A DNA stretch of 64,000 nt from Rodentibacter genomosp. 2 (GCA_001999425.1 MLHP01000023.1:1-64000), one strand, 5' to 3'; positions 54,142 to 63,004 are shown, counted from the stretch's first letter. A program made the numbers and translations. Notes: generated from the letters alone by a model not told the origin.

Positions 54142-55314
54142 ATGAAAAAATATATTACTTTAATAGCACTTTGTTTAGGTCAAGGTTTAAGCGGAACGGT
54201 AATTTCTTTACTGACATTAACCTCTGCTCTTGTCGGTAAATCTCTAGCGCCGACAGAAATATTGATAACCCTTCCTATGACAATGACGGTTCTAGGTTCA
54301 TTTTGTATGATTTATTATGCAAGTTTATTAATGAAAAAATACGGTCGAAGAAGATCATTTGTCATTAGTGGTTTTATTGGTATTTCTGGCGCAATCCTAG
54401 CTATATTTGCGTTATATTATCAGCACTTTATGCTTTTTCTATTTTCAACATTTATTCTTGGTAATGCGGCTATATTTAATCAATTTTACAGATTTGCAGC
54501 AGCAGAGATTTTTGATAATGAAATATGGAAAAAAAGATCAACGTCATTAGTCATTGGTTCAGGTATTCTTGGCGGAATATTCGGTCCTTTTCTGGCTGGG
54601 AAAGGCGTTAACTTCATTTCAAATCATGATCTAATGGGTAATTTTATTTTTATAATCATAATATTTTCTCTATTGATTGTGAGCCAATTCTTTGTTTTCA
54701 TAGAAAAAGCGTCTTCGTCACCTAACTCTATAAGTTTACTAAATAAAGAGCAGGTATATCGTTCCAGAAATTTTATTATTGGAACACTAAGTTGTACTAT
54801 TGGATTTTCATTAATGACTCTAATTATGAATTCTGCACCATTATCAATGCATAATAATCACTATCCTGTGTCACAAAATGTATTTGCATTACAGTTACAT
54901 TTTATTAGTATGTATGCTCCTGCCTTATTCATTCCATTTTTAATTAAAAAAATTAAAACCGGTACCCTAATTTTATTTGGTAGTTTATGTTTTTTTGTGG
55001 GTTCAATAAGTATTTTTCTATTATCCCCATATTATAGTTATGTTATTTCTCTATTTTTTGCCGGTATAGGTTGGGCATTAATGTTTAGCGGCGGAACATT
55101 TTATCTTAATGAAATTCATCATGACATTAAGCATAAATTACAAAGTGTTAGTTCAATATTCACCTATTCCGGTAATTTAACCTTTTCCTTTCTAGCAGGA
55201 TTTACATTAACCTTTCCAAATGGGTGGCAATGGGTGAATATTATTGTAATAAGTATTTCCTCTCTCTTTTTTATTTATTCTTTGATTAAAGGACATCATC
55301 ACTTAAAAAGTTAA
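54142..55314 (+). CDS. MFS transporter, AT-rich, probably acquired
   Basis: A 390-residue, twelve-helix major facilitator. The loop 2-3 motif LMKKYGRRRSFVISGF and the region RFAAAEIFDNEIWKKRSTSL are visible. The substrate is unknown. It is much more AT-rich than the genes around it, in the opposite orientation to gntP and cdaR, and flanked by an intact cdaR 3' end on one side and a decayed copy on the other. AGGGGT lies 8-10 bases before the ATG. Transfer is inferred from composition and position. Confidence 0.82.
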   Translation: MKKYITLIALCLGQGLSGTVISLLTLTSALVGKSLAPTEILITLPMTMTVLGSFCMIYYASLLMKKYGRRRSFVISGFIGISGAILAIFALYYQHFMLFLFSTFILGNAAIFNQFYRFAAAEIFDNEIWKKRSTSLVIGSGILGGIFGPFLAGKGVNFISNHDLMGNFIFIIIIFSLLIVSQFFVFIEKASSSPNSISLLNKEQVYRSRNFIIGTLSCTIGFSLMTLIMNSAPLSMHNNHYPVSQNVFALQLHFISMYAPALFIPFLIKKIKTGTLILFGSLCFFVGSISIFLLSPYYSYVISLFFAGIGWALMFSGGTFYLNEIHHDIKHKLQSVSSIFTYSGNLTFSFLAGFTLTFPNGWQWVNIIVISISSLFFIYSLIKGHHHLKS

Positions 55315-55372
55315 AAAGTTATTCTTAATTTGTCTAAAATAAATAGAAAGTACAGTTAAATTTATTTGGTTT

Positions 55373-56494
55373 TTAATCATTCTTACCATTTATAACTAAT
55401 ACCGTACTCAAATAAAGGCTCAGTGAATCATCTATCTTATTGAAAGATAAGCCTGTTATTTGTTCAATTTTAGAAAGACGATAACGTAGGGTATTGGGGT
55501 GAATAAACAATTTTTCGGCAGCGAGATGGAGATCACAATTTGCCAAAAAATATTGTTGCAGCGTTTTATAAAGCGTGGCATTTTTCTCAGAAAATAAGGG
55601 AACGATCGGTTTTAGCAATTCCTTACCTTGCCAAGAATAGGATAGCCCTGCCAACAGCACCGGCAAACGATATTCTTCAAAACGATAAAGATTTTTTCTC
55701 GGATGATGTTTCATACCATAAGCCAAAGTACTTTGGGCGCTTTGAAAAGAAAGGGGAAGCTGCTCGGATAAGGGCCCATTCAAACTTGCGCCTACTGCAA
55801 TTTTGTAATTCTGTTTTGTGTAATCTGTCGGGAGTAAGGTTCTTATTTGCTGAGAAAGTGCGGTTGAAATCGAGCGTGTTTTTAACACGACAATTTGATC
55901 GAGCGATAAAATCGCCACATCCTGCGCAAATTCAGGTTGTTCTAAATAATTGATCAAATGCTGTAAGGAATCAGGATTCGGGGATAACAATTTAATCAAA
56001 ATCACCACTCGGGATTGGGTTAAATCAAAAGCAAAAAATTTGGCTTGTCGCTCTGTTTCTTGCCAATTCAAATCGCCTCGCAATAACTGCAAAATAAACT
56101 CTTCTTTGTAACGGCGGCGCCAGCTTTCTTGCTCCAATAATGCGTGTTGCTCTACAATCAATTCTGCTGTCATTTTCACCAATTCCGCATATTGTTTCAC
56201 CTGCGCAGGCTCACCGGAAATCCCTACCACTCCTATCGCTTTTCCTAAATAATGAATGGGGAGATTAATCCCCGGTCGGGCTTCAAAATTCCATTTTTGT
56301 GCTAAGAATTGATCCACTTCCACAACCCTATTTTCCCGTAACGCCAATACTGCTCCGGTATGTCGTTGCGATAAACGTTCAGGATTACCGGAGGCAATAA
56401 TCACACCATTATCATTCATTACGTTCACCGAATAATGAATAATTTTCATAGCACGCTTCACAATTTTTTGTGCAATAGTCGTATCAAGTTGCAT
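55373..56494 (-). CDS. cdaR: Sugar diacid regulator CdaR
   Basis: Transcriptional activator of glycerate and sugar diacid use, 373 residues. The N-terminal sensing domain (MQLDTTIAQKIVKRAMKII, NVMNDNGVIIASGNPERLSQ and GVVGISGEPAQVKQYAELVK) is of the diacid recognition type. The C-terminal PucR-type helix-turn-helix is near residues 325-360 (AAEKLFIHPNTLRYRLSKIE). It is transcribed toward gntP-garK, its probable targets, but the MFS gene now separates them. Confidence 0.93.
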   Translation of the reverse strand: MQLDTTIAQKIVKRAMKIIHYSVNVMNDNGVIIASGNPERLSQRHTGAVLALRENRVVEVDQFLAQKWNFEARPGINLPIHYLGKAIGVVGISGEPAQVKQYAELVKMTAELIVEQHALLEQESWRRRYKEEFILQLLRGDLNWQETERQAKFFAFDLTQSRVVILIKLLSPNPDSLQHLINYLEQPEFAQDVAILSLDQIVVLKTRSISTALSQQIRTLLPTDYTKQNYKIAVGASLNGPLSEQLPLSFQSAQSTLAYGMKHHPRKNLYRFEEYRLPVLLAGLSYSWQGKELLKPIVPLFSEKNATLYKTLQQYFLANCDLHLAAEKLFIHPNTLRYRLSKIEQITGLSFNKIDDSLSLYLSTVLVINGKND

Positions 56495-56576
56495 ATTGGT
56501 TTTTTATAGAAAAAAATAAATATACGGTATAACCAACCAAGTTATTCGTCAATGAACTTTGGCGCTCATAATCATA

Positions 56577-56960
56577 CCCAAATGAATCAGACAGAGGCAG
56601 TTATAATGTAACCCCGTTTCTTGGTCAACGTATTGGTTTTGCAATCTGAACGGTTAGTGGTCTTGGTTTTGTTGCTCAAGGTGGCGGTCATAGTGTAAGC
56701 CGCCCCAAGCATCATAACGTCCACGCCAGATGAGTTTACCTTGGCTGTCGGTCATCTCCCTTGGCATGCCGATTTGGTCGCAGTGGAAGTAGTTTATCGC
56801 CTGTTCAATTTGGTTATTGCTTTCGTCTTTCCGTCCGATACATTGCGCCAACGGTTCGTGGCTGTTCGGGTGGCGGTAGATGACTAACCGTCCCTAACAA
56901 ATTGGGGATGTAATCGTTTTTCACCCTGTTTGTTCAGTCTTAACTTGGCTATTGATGATA
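56577..56960 (-). pseudogene. Rhs core remnant, copy A
   Basis: Minus-strand fragment of an Rhs protein core. From 56885 down it reads AQCIGRKDE, NYFHCDQIGMPREMTDSQGK and WRGRYDAWGGLHYDRHLEQQ. It then meets a stop where the intact copy has Gln and continues PFRLQNQYVDQETGLHYN before homology is lost near 56577. Beyond 56885 a second short piece of the core (TCACCCTGTTTGTT, as at 59570) follows an internal deletion. It is the most distal piece of the array. Confidence 0.85.
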
Positions 56961-56988
56961 CCAGTGTATATCCTATTATAATGAAAGA

Positions 56989-57216
56989 TTATTCTCTGGC
57001 TAATAACTCTAGATCTTCATTAGGTTCTATAAAATGAAGTAATCCATATTTGTTTATATCTACAAGAAATCCTTTTTCTAAATAAGACCAATTTTCTTTC
57101 GAATATTTATCTGTATATAAGTCATCTTCAATTATAGCAACAATACGTCTATTTCACCTGCATAAACAACAGTATGCATCTAATTTAATATATTGATTTG
57201 TACCGTAATAATTCAT
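56989..57216 (-). pseudogene. Frameshifted candidate immunity gene
   Basis: A start MNYYGTNQYIKLDA is followed, after frame changes near 57160, by VVYAGEID, then RIVAIIEDDLYTDKYSKENW and FLVDINKYGLLHFIEPNEDL with a stop at 56989. AT-rich and acidic like other Rhs immunity genes. At least one frameshift breaks it. No family is recognised. Confidence 0.5.
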
Positions 57217-57224
57217 TTTGTGTC

Positions 57225-57360
57225 CTTAATTCATAAATTCTTCTAATAGGATCTCATTGGCAGGAGGAGTTTATCAAAAAACGCAGTAGATCACTTTTCA
57301 ATGTTCTTACTGTGGTCTGCATGGTTTATTTTTACAGGCTCAACAGGTAGTAAAGTAAAC
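57225..57360 (-). pseudogene. Possible Rhs toxin-tip remnant
   Basis: The stretch just ahead of the broken immunity gene reads INHADHSKNIEK in one minus-strand frame before stops and frame changes. Its place between an immunity gene and another immunity gene is where a toxin tip is expected. There is no firm homology. Confidence 0.25.
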
Positions 57361-57365
57361 TATCT

Positions 57366-57965
57366 TTAAAACAGCTTATTTAGTTTTTTAAAAGTATATT
57401 TATCACAATAAATAGCAACGGCTTCCCAATTTGTCTTTACACCTTTACCATTAACTATAATTTTGACTTCTTTTTTATTTTTTTCTAAATACCAATCACG
57501 GAGAGCCTCTGTGGGGATTAGCCCAAATTGATTCATATCACACTGATTGTTAAAATATACCTCTTTATTAAACCCATCAATATCTATAGATACTGGATAA
57601 ATTCCTTCTATAATAGCACCATCCTGATTATTATAGATATCCCACCCCAAGAAATATAAATCGTTTAATCTCAATTGTTTATCCCATCTATCTTTATAAA
57701 AAAGAGAAACTCTCTCTTGATATAATTTTGATGTAGCCGTGAATATTAAATAACAGTCTTCCATTGATATATTTTCTATTAGAACTTTATCTTTTAGGAT
57801 TAAATTACTTGTGCACCCAAATTCCTGAAACTCTACACTTGACTTTATTCTTTCTAGAAAACTAGGATTATCTATATCTTCACATAAATATGGGGATATT
57901 ATTTTTTGTTTATCTAACTCATAGAGTTTTTTATATATATTAAAATGATGTAAATTTAATTTCAT
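57366..57965 (-). CDS. Candidate Rhs immunity protein (imm2)
   Basis: A 199-residue, AT-rich cytoplasmic protein with no signal peptide, starting MKLNLHHFNIYKKLYELDKQ. It has many charged and aromatic residues (FLGWDIYNNQDGAIIEGIYP, EALRDWYLEKNKKEVKIIV). I do not recognise a family. It lies 19 bases behind the orphan Rhs tip ending at 57985, the standard position of a cognate immunity gene, so that role is inferred from context. Confidence 0.65.
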   Translation of the reverse strand: MKLNLHHFNIYKKLYELDKQKIISPYLCEDIDNPSFLERIKSSVEFQEFGCTSNLILKDKVLIENISMEDCYLIFTATSKLYQERVSLFYKDRWDKQLRLNDLYFLGWDIYNNQDGAIIEGIYPVSIDIDGFNKEVYFNNQCDMNQFGLIPTEALRDWYLEKNKKEVKIIVNGKGVKTNWEAVAIYCDKYTFKKLNKLF

Positions 57966-57984
57966 ATATTATTTACCTTATATT

Positions 57985-58320
57985 TTAAGGATAAGAAGGA
58001 GGATCTCCCTTACCATTTAAATCAATTGCACCAACTGGAATATACTTTGTATGATGACCATAATCACGCATTACTTTTTTAGTTTGTTCCCAACGGCAAG
58101 TACTGTCATTTGGGTTTTGATTTACTGCAAATAATTTAAAATGGGGAATACCTTGCCCACCGTTATTTCTCGCACCATCAATTCCTCTTTGAACAATTCT
58201 AGGTATCCACAGGATAAGGTGTACAAGGAGGGCATTGTTTTTTATCACATTTAGAGGTATTTTCCTGGTTTGTGCAGAAGATTGAGCCTTATCACGCTCT
58301 TCCTTCGCATCTTCTAATAA
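57985..58320 (-). pseudogene. Orphan Rhs toxin tip 2 with frameshifted linker
   Basis: The minus strand reads DAKEERDKAQSSAQT, which parallels the linker EAKEEYDKAQSAAQA of the Rhs gene upstream. The next segment fits that linker (ENTSKCDKKQCPPC) only in another frame, so the joint is frameshifted. It returns to an open frame with GIDGARNNGGQGIPHFKLFA, NPNDSTCRWEQTKKVMRDYG and a stop after GDPPSYP. There is no Rhs core, so it is a silent cassette that recombination could re-attach. The toxin activity is unknown. Confidence 0.75.
58216..58314. repeat. Rhs linker direct repeat, distal copy
   Basis: About 95 bases similar to 58856-58949. The shared stretch encodes the Rhs linker between the core and the toxin tip. 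The two copies bracket tip 1 and its immunity gene. Confidence 0.8.
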
Positions 58321-58645
58321 TATCAATATCATTAGAAAAAACCTCAATACTACCTACATTATCAATCAATTCTATTTTCCATTTTTTATGATTTTTATAT
58401 TGTTCTAACATAATTATTGATGATATATACATACTATCTGCTTCATAGGAAGACGGAGATATATTATTTTCTCCTATCTCTAAGAATACTTGAAAACTAC
58501 TAACATCAATAAATTTCACTGTATAACACATTAATTTGTCTTCAAGCTTTTCAACTTCAAATACAAGATCTTGACTTTTTAATACGTTACTTGCATCAAA
58601 ATCAAACTTAATACTGATAATTTTTGCATCAATTAAAAAATTCAT
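58292..58645 (-). CDS. Candidate immunity protein of the Rhs tip upstream (imm1)
   Basis: A 117-residue, AT-rich cytoplasmic protein starting MNFLIDAKIISIKFDFDAS. It lies 21 bases behind the Rhs gene at 58667 and has no signal peptide, so it should act against the short Cys/His-rich toxin tip of that gene. The last residues (IIRRCEGRA) are translated from an Rhs linker repeat in the wrong frame, which means recombination has replaced its original C-terminus. It has no recognised family. Confidence 0.65.
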   Translation of the reverse strand: MNFLIDAKIISIKFDFDASNVLKSQDLVFEVEKLEDKLMCYTVKFIDVSSFQVFLEIGENNISPSSYEADSMYISSIIMLEQYKNHKKWKIELIDNVGSIEVFSNDIDIIRRCEGRA

Positions 58646-58666
58646 TTCATTTCCTTTTTATAAAAA

Positions 58667-60706
58667 TTAAGACATTGGAGCAGGTCCACAACCACCAAAA
58701 GCATGTTTTGTAGTAAAACATGTGCAATCTGGATAAGGTCTTTGATTATTTACCGAATAATGCCAGTGAACTTGTGATCCTGTTCGACCTAAACAATTGC
58801 CATGATCATGGGTTGTATGAGTTTGAAAATTAAATTTAATTTCTGCCGGAGGATTACAGGGTGGGCACTGCTTCTTATCACATTTAGAGGTATTTTCCGA
58901 TTTAGCTTGTGCAGCAGACTGAGCCTTATCATATTCTTCCTTCGCCTCCATAATACCCGCAGCAATAAGAATACCTGTCAAAGCTGTTCCTACATAGGCT
59001 AATCCTTCCAAAATCCAAGGGACTGCCGGTGCAAGTGCCGGCGCAAATAATCCTAACGGATCCGTTTGATTCTGCGCCGCCCCCTCAAATCGATACAGGT
59101 TATTCCCTCCCGCAAGCCCAATCGGGTCTTGTGTCATAAACCGCCCCGTCATCGGTTCATAATAACGTAGGAAGTTATAATGCAAGCCCGTTTCTTCATC
59201 AAAATATTGGTTCTGTAAACGGAACGGTTGGTGACCTTGGTTTTGTTGCACGAGGTGGCGGTCATAGTGTAAGCCACCCCACGCATCATAGCACCCCCGC
59301 CAAATCACTTTGCCTTGGCTGTCCGTCATCTCCCTTGGGATACCGATTTGGTCGCAGTGGAAGTAGTTTATCACCTGTTCAATTTGGTGATAGTTTTCCT
59401 CTCGTTCCATCTTCCGTCCGATACATTGCGCCAGCGGTTCGTAGCTGTCCGGGTGGCGGTAGATATAGGTAAAAGTGCGGTCGTTTTCTTGCGCGTTTTT
59501 ACCTTTTTGAATTTCCTGCACTAGGTGGCTACCGTCCCAGACGAACAGGGTGTGGATTTCAGGCTCACCCTGTTTGTTTAATTTCGCTTTGGCTATCCGT
59601 CTGCCAACGGCGTCATAATAATAAACCCAACGTTCTTTTCGGTAGCGGGTGGTAATCTCGGCACCTATCAAACGGTCGTGTAAGTCGTAGCGGTAACTGA
59701 CCCGATTGTCTTTGTCATAGGTGGTTGCTAGGGTGTTGCCTAAACTGTCATACGCAAAGCCAACCCCGCCATAGTGGCGGATTCGGTTGTTCTTGATGAT
59801 TTGGTTGTCCCGCTCAATCAGATTATGCGCCGGGTCAAAATGAAACCGCTCGTCATGGGGTGCGCTGCCGTTTCTTTCGGTGTGTGCGTGTTCAATACGT
59901 CCTAACAGGTCATATTGATAAGTGATTTGGCTGCGCTCAAATTGTCCACCGGTAAACAAGCAGGTATCGCTTTGTTGTAGGTTTCCGCTTAGGTCATAAC
60001 TAAAGGTTCGCGCTAAGGTGCGGATGGCAGTACTCTCCATTAGTCCGGCTTGTTGTTTGGTTAATTGTCCCAATGGATTATATTGATATTCGCCGGTTAT
60101 TCTCCCTTGTGTGCGGGCGATTTCCCGGTGGCGCTTATCGCGGGTAATTTCGCTGATAAGTTGGTGATTGAGCTTGATACCCGATAAGTGCCCCGTACCG
60201 TAGTAAAAATAATGAATATCATCCCCGCTCGGTAAGCCGGTTTTGATGCGGTTGCCGTTGGCATCATAGTGATACCCTATCTTGCTCGGACGGTTGTCGA
60301 GTATTGGGTGGGTGCCGGTTTCTTCCACTAAACGCCCTAGCGCATCATAACGATAAGTCAGCCGGCTTTCGCCGTTGTCTATGTCCGTCAAGCGACCGTT
60401 GGCATCATAGCGGTAGTGGGTGGTGTGTTGTTGATGACCCTGTTTGATTTGTTTTTTGGTGAGCCTTCCCTGACGGTCATAATGGAAGTGGGTTTCACGG
60501 ATTGCCGCCTGATTCGGTATGTTCGGTGTGTTAGGTATGCTTGTCTCACTGATACCGAACTCCCTTTGGGTGGTCAGTCGCCCTTGTTCGTTGTATTCAT
60601 ATTGGGTCAGCTTATCATCAAAGCCTTTTTCCCAAATCAGTCTGTCCGATTCGTCATACATAAAACGGTAGGCGGTTTTATTACCCTGAGAGTCGAGGTT
60701 TGTCAT
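58667..60706 (-). CDS. Truncated Rhs protein with C-terminal toxin tip
   Basis: A 679-residue Rhs/YD-repeat protein that lacks the usual long N-terminal half. Many YD repeats are seen (YRYDALGRLVEETG, YHYDANGNRIK, YQYDLLGRIEHAH). The conserved core end holds RYYEPMTGRFMTQDPIGLAG and NQTDPLGL. A hydrophobic helix (PWILEGLAYVGTALTGILIA) and the linker SKCDKKQCPPCNPPA follow. The last 55 or so residues are a Cys/His-rich tip (THDHGNCLGRTGSQVHWHYS, TCFTTKHAFGGCG). The start has no clear ribosome binding site, so expression as an independent protein is doubtful. Immunity gene imm1 follows. Confidence 0.82.
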   Translation of the reverse strand: MTNLDSQGNKTAYRFMYDESDRLIWEKGFDDKLTQYEYNEQGRLTTQREFGISETSIPNTPNIPNQAAIRETHFHYDRQGRLTKKQIKQGHQQHTTHYRYDANGRLTDIDNGESRLTYRYDALGRLVEETGTHPILDNRPSKIGYHYDANGNRIKTGLPSGDDIHYFYYGTGHLSGIKLNHQLISEITRDKRHREIARTQGRITGEYQYNPLGQLTKQQAGLMESTAIRTLARTFSYDLSGNLQQSDTCLFTGGQFERSQITYQYDLLGRIEHAHTERNGSAPHDERFHFDPAHNLIERDNQIIKNNRIRHYGGVGFAYDSLGNTLATTYDKDNRVSYRYDLHDRLIGAEITTRYRKERWVYYYDAVGRRIAKAKLNKQGEPEIHTLFVWDGSHLVQEIQKGKNAQENDRTFTYIYRHPDSYEPLAQCIGRKMEREENYHQIEQVINYFHCDQIGIPREMTDSQGKVIWRGCYDAWGGLHYDRHLVQQNQGHQPFRLQNQYFDEETGLHYNFLRYYEPMTGRFMTQDPIGLAGGNNLYRFEGAAQNQTDPLGLFAPALAPAVPWILEGLAYVGTALTGILIAAGIMEAKEEYDKAQSAAQAKSENTSKCDKKQCPPCNPPAEIKFNFQTHTTHDHGNCLGRTGSQVHWHYSVNNQRPYPDCTCFTTKHAFGGCGPAPMS
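58856..58949. repeat. Rhs linker direct repeat, proximal copy
   Basis: Encodes the in-frame linker EAKEEYDKAQSAAQA...CDKKQCPPC of the Rhs gene. Its partner at 58216-58314 lies after the imm1 gene. Confidence 0.8.
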
Positions 60707-60767
60707 AGTAACCGTTGTAAAAACACCTAAAAATTTGACCGCACTTTATGTTTTTTTAACGGAGAAG

Positions 60768-61868
60768 TTATTCTAAAACTAAACCGTTTTGTTTGGCTTT
60801 ATTAAGCCAATATTGAGCTTTCTTGGTATCTTTAGAAATATGCTCTGTACCTTGAGAATAGATTTGGTGCAGAGAATACATTGAAAGTACATTGCCATCA
60901 TTAGCTGCATCAAGATATAACGCTAAAGCTTTTTTATCATCTTTAGACACTCCCCGACCTTTGATAAGCATACTCGCTAGGTTATTTTTTGCCATACTAT
61001 GACCTTTTTCTGCCGCTTCCATATAGTAGTGATACGCTAAAGAAAGATCTTTTTTAATAACCACCGTTCCTTTTGAATACATTGTGCCTAATATAAATAA
61101 GGCTTCAAGATGATTTTGAGCTACGGCTTTATTTAGCCAATATAACGCTTGTTCTTTATTTGGCGTTGCACCAATTCCGTGTCCGAAAAAGAAACCAAGA
61201 TTGGTTTCTGCCGTGACATTACCTAATAATGCACCTTGTTCTGTCCATTGAAAAGCTTCTTTATTTAATCCTAAAGCATAATAAAAACCACCTAAGTTAG
61301 CTAGCGCCATGGATTTCACGCGGTTATTATCCGTTGACAGCGCACTTTTAGTTAATTCAACAGCGTTGTCTATATTTTTTTCGACACCACGACCTGTAAA
61401 ATATAAAAAACCTAAGTTTACTTTCGCCACATCAAGGTCACCTTCATCAATTGCCTTTTGATAATATTGAGCGCTTTTTATGAAATCTTTTTTCTCGCCA
61501 TAATAAATACCTAATTGATTAAGTGACAATATCGAGCCTTTTTCATAAGCATTTTTAGCTAATAAAATGGCTTCGTTTAAATCTTTATCAACAATATAGC
61601 CTAATTGATAAAACTCACTTAGCATGGCTTCTGCATCTGGTACAGACTTTTCTTTTGCATCAGTAAAAAGACAAAATGCAATTTTAGTATTATCATCATC
61701 TCCGTATGCTTGATTATAATATTCAATACCTTGACGGTATATTTCCTGTCCCTCGAAAGTATCATAGGTTATATTTTTTTCTTGAAGAAAATTCTCACAA
61801 TTCAGATTATTTGCGTACACTGCACTTGAAAAAAGAAAGTATAGAATAGATGAAAAAAATAATTTCAT
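60768..61868 (-). CDS. Secreted Sel1-repeat protein, candidate periplasmic immunity protein
   Basis: A 366-residue protein with a signal peptide (FFSSILYFLFSSAVYA, cleavage before NN) and at least six Sel1-type repeats. They are seen as LSLNQLGIYYGEKKDFIKSA, VNLGFLYFTGRGVEKNIDNA, ETNLGFFFGHGIGATPNKEQ and LASMLIKGRGVSKDDKKALA. GGAGGA precedes the ATG. It lies 21 bases behind an Rhs piece with a glycine-rich tip. Sel1 proteins in the periplasm serve as immunity proteins for some type VI effectors, so this may be one; a general cell-envelope role cannot be excluded. Confidence 0.85.
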   Translation of the reverse strand: MKLFFSSILYFLFSSAVYANNLNCENFLQEKNITYDTFEGQEIYRQGIEYYNQAYGDDDNTKIAFCLFTDAKEKSVPDAEAMLSEFYQLGYIVDKDLNEAILLAKNAYEKGSILSLNQLGIYYGEKKDFIKSAQYYQKAIDEGDLDVAKVNLGFLYFTGRGVEKNIDNAVELTKSALSTDNNRVKSMALANLGGFYYALGLNKEAFQWTEQGALLGNVTAETNLGFFFGHGIGATPNKEQALYWLNKAVAQNHLEALFILGTMYSKGTVVIKKDLSLAYHYYMEAAEKGHSMAKNNLASMLIKGRGVSKDDKKALALYLDAANDGNVLSMYSLHQIYSQGTEHISKDTKKAQYWLNKAKQNGLVLE

Positions 61869-61889
61869 GATTGTATTTTCCTCCTATTA

Positions 61890-62955
61890 TCAATCAAATA
61901 CACAAATAGTTTCAACTACACAGGTATCTATCATACCACCTAATTTTGCACCAATAGCAGGTCCTGCTGAAATGCTGGCTTCATTATCTTGGTTTATACA
62001 GGCACTTCCTTTAACTCCCCCCATTATTGTAGCTGATCCTGATGCACAGATCTCCGTAGATGTGCCAACCCTAGTCCCAGATGGTGAATATCCTCCCATT
62101 ATGGCGACATTTCCTCCACCATCTGGTCCTATACCTGCACATTTCGATACTGCATAACATGCATCAGGATAATATTTAGCTTTATTTTTAGTTAGCATTA
62201 TTCTTTCTGAAATACCAGTTTTTGCTCCTGCTGAAAAACTTAAATCTCCTGAGACACTCAGCGTTCCTTCAAGTTCTCGATATGAATCTACAATTGCTTT
62301 TTTAGTTTTATTTATTGCTGCAGACATTTGGGTCTCAGCAGCTTGATCTATTTTCTTTATTTGAGCTTGTCCTTCAGCATGAGCGTTTAAATTATTTAAT
62401 ACATCTGGGCTTCCAAAAGGACAATTATTCAATCCCAACGGATCAACCCATGCCTGTACATTAGGCGCAAATTGATAAAGATTCATCCCACCCTGCAACC
62501 CTATCAGGTCTTGTGTGGTAAACCGTCCCGTTATCGGGTCATAATAGCGCAGGAAGTTATAATGTAACCCCGTTTCTTCATCAGAGTATTGGTTTTGTAA
62601 GCGAAACGGCTGGTGGGTGCCTGCCGTATTGTTCGGGTAGCGCTCCCGGATAAGACCGCCCCACGCATCATAACGCCCCCGCCAAATCAGTTTCCCTTCA
62701 CTGTCCGTCATCTCCTTCGGAATGCCGATTTGGTCGCAGTGGAAGTAATTGACGCAGTGTGCGTTTGGTGCCTGTGCGGCGTTTTCTGTGTCGGCTTCTG
62801 TTTCTCTCTTATAACATTGCGCCAGCGGCTCATAGCTGTTCGGGTGGCAGTAAATGTAGGTGAAAGTGCGGTTGGTTTTTGGGGTGTTTGGGGCGCTTTG
62901 CTCATGTCGGATTTCCTGCACCAAGTGCGACCCGTCCCAGATAAATTGGCTATGT
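61890..62955 (-). CDS. Rhs C-terminal fragment with glycine-rich toxin tip
   Basis: A frame that begins inside the Rhs core (IWDGSHLVQEI at about 62955) and ends at 61890. It shows YFHCDQIGIPKEMTDSEGKL, RYDAWGGL, RYYDPITGRFTTQDLIGLQG and the boundary WVDPLGLNNCPFG. The tip of about 170 residues is rich in Gly, Ala, Ser and Thr (SGDLSFSAGAKTG, GSATIMGGVKGSACINQ, ISAGPAIGAKLGGMIDT), a composition seen in membrane-inserting toxins. An in-frame stop lies just upstream, so it is a displaced fragment; a TTG at 62924 could start translation. Confidence 0.75.
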
Positions 62956-63004
62956 AATATTCGCTATCATGGGTATTAATTTAAATAAATCTCAAATATT
63001 AAAA

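Noticed and set aside
58667-60706. Intact full-length Rhs protein
   Set aside because: At 679 residues it lacks the N-terminal half of Rhs proteins, begins within the YD-repeat region and has no clear ribosome binding site.
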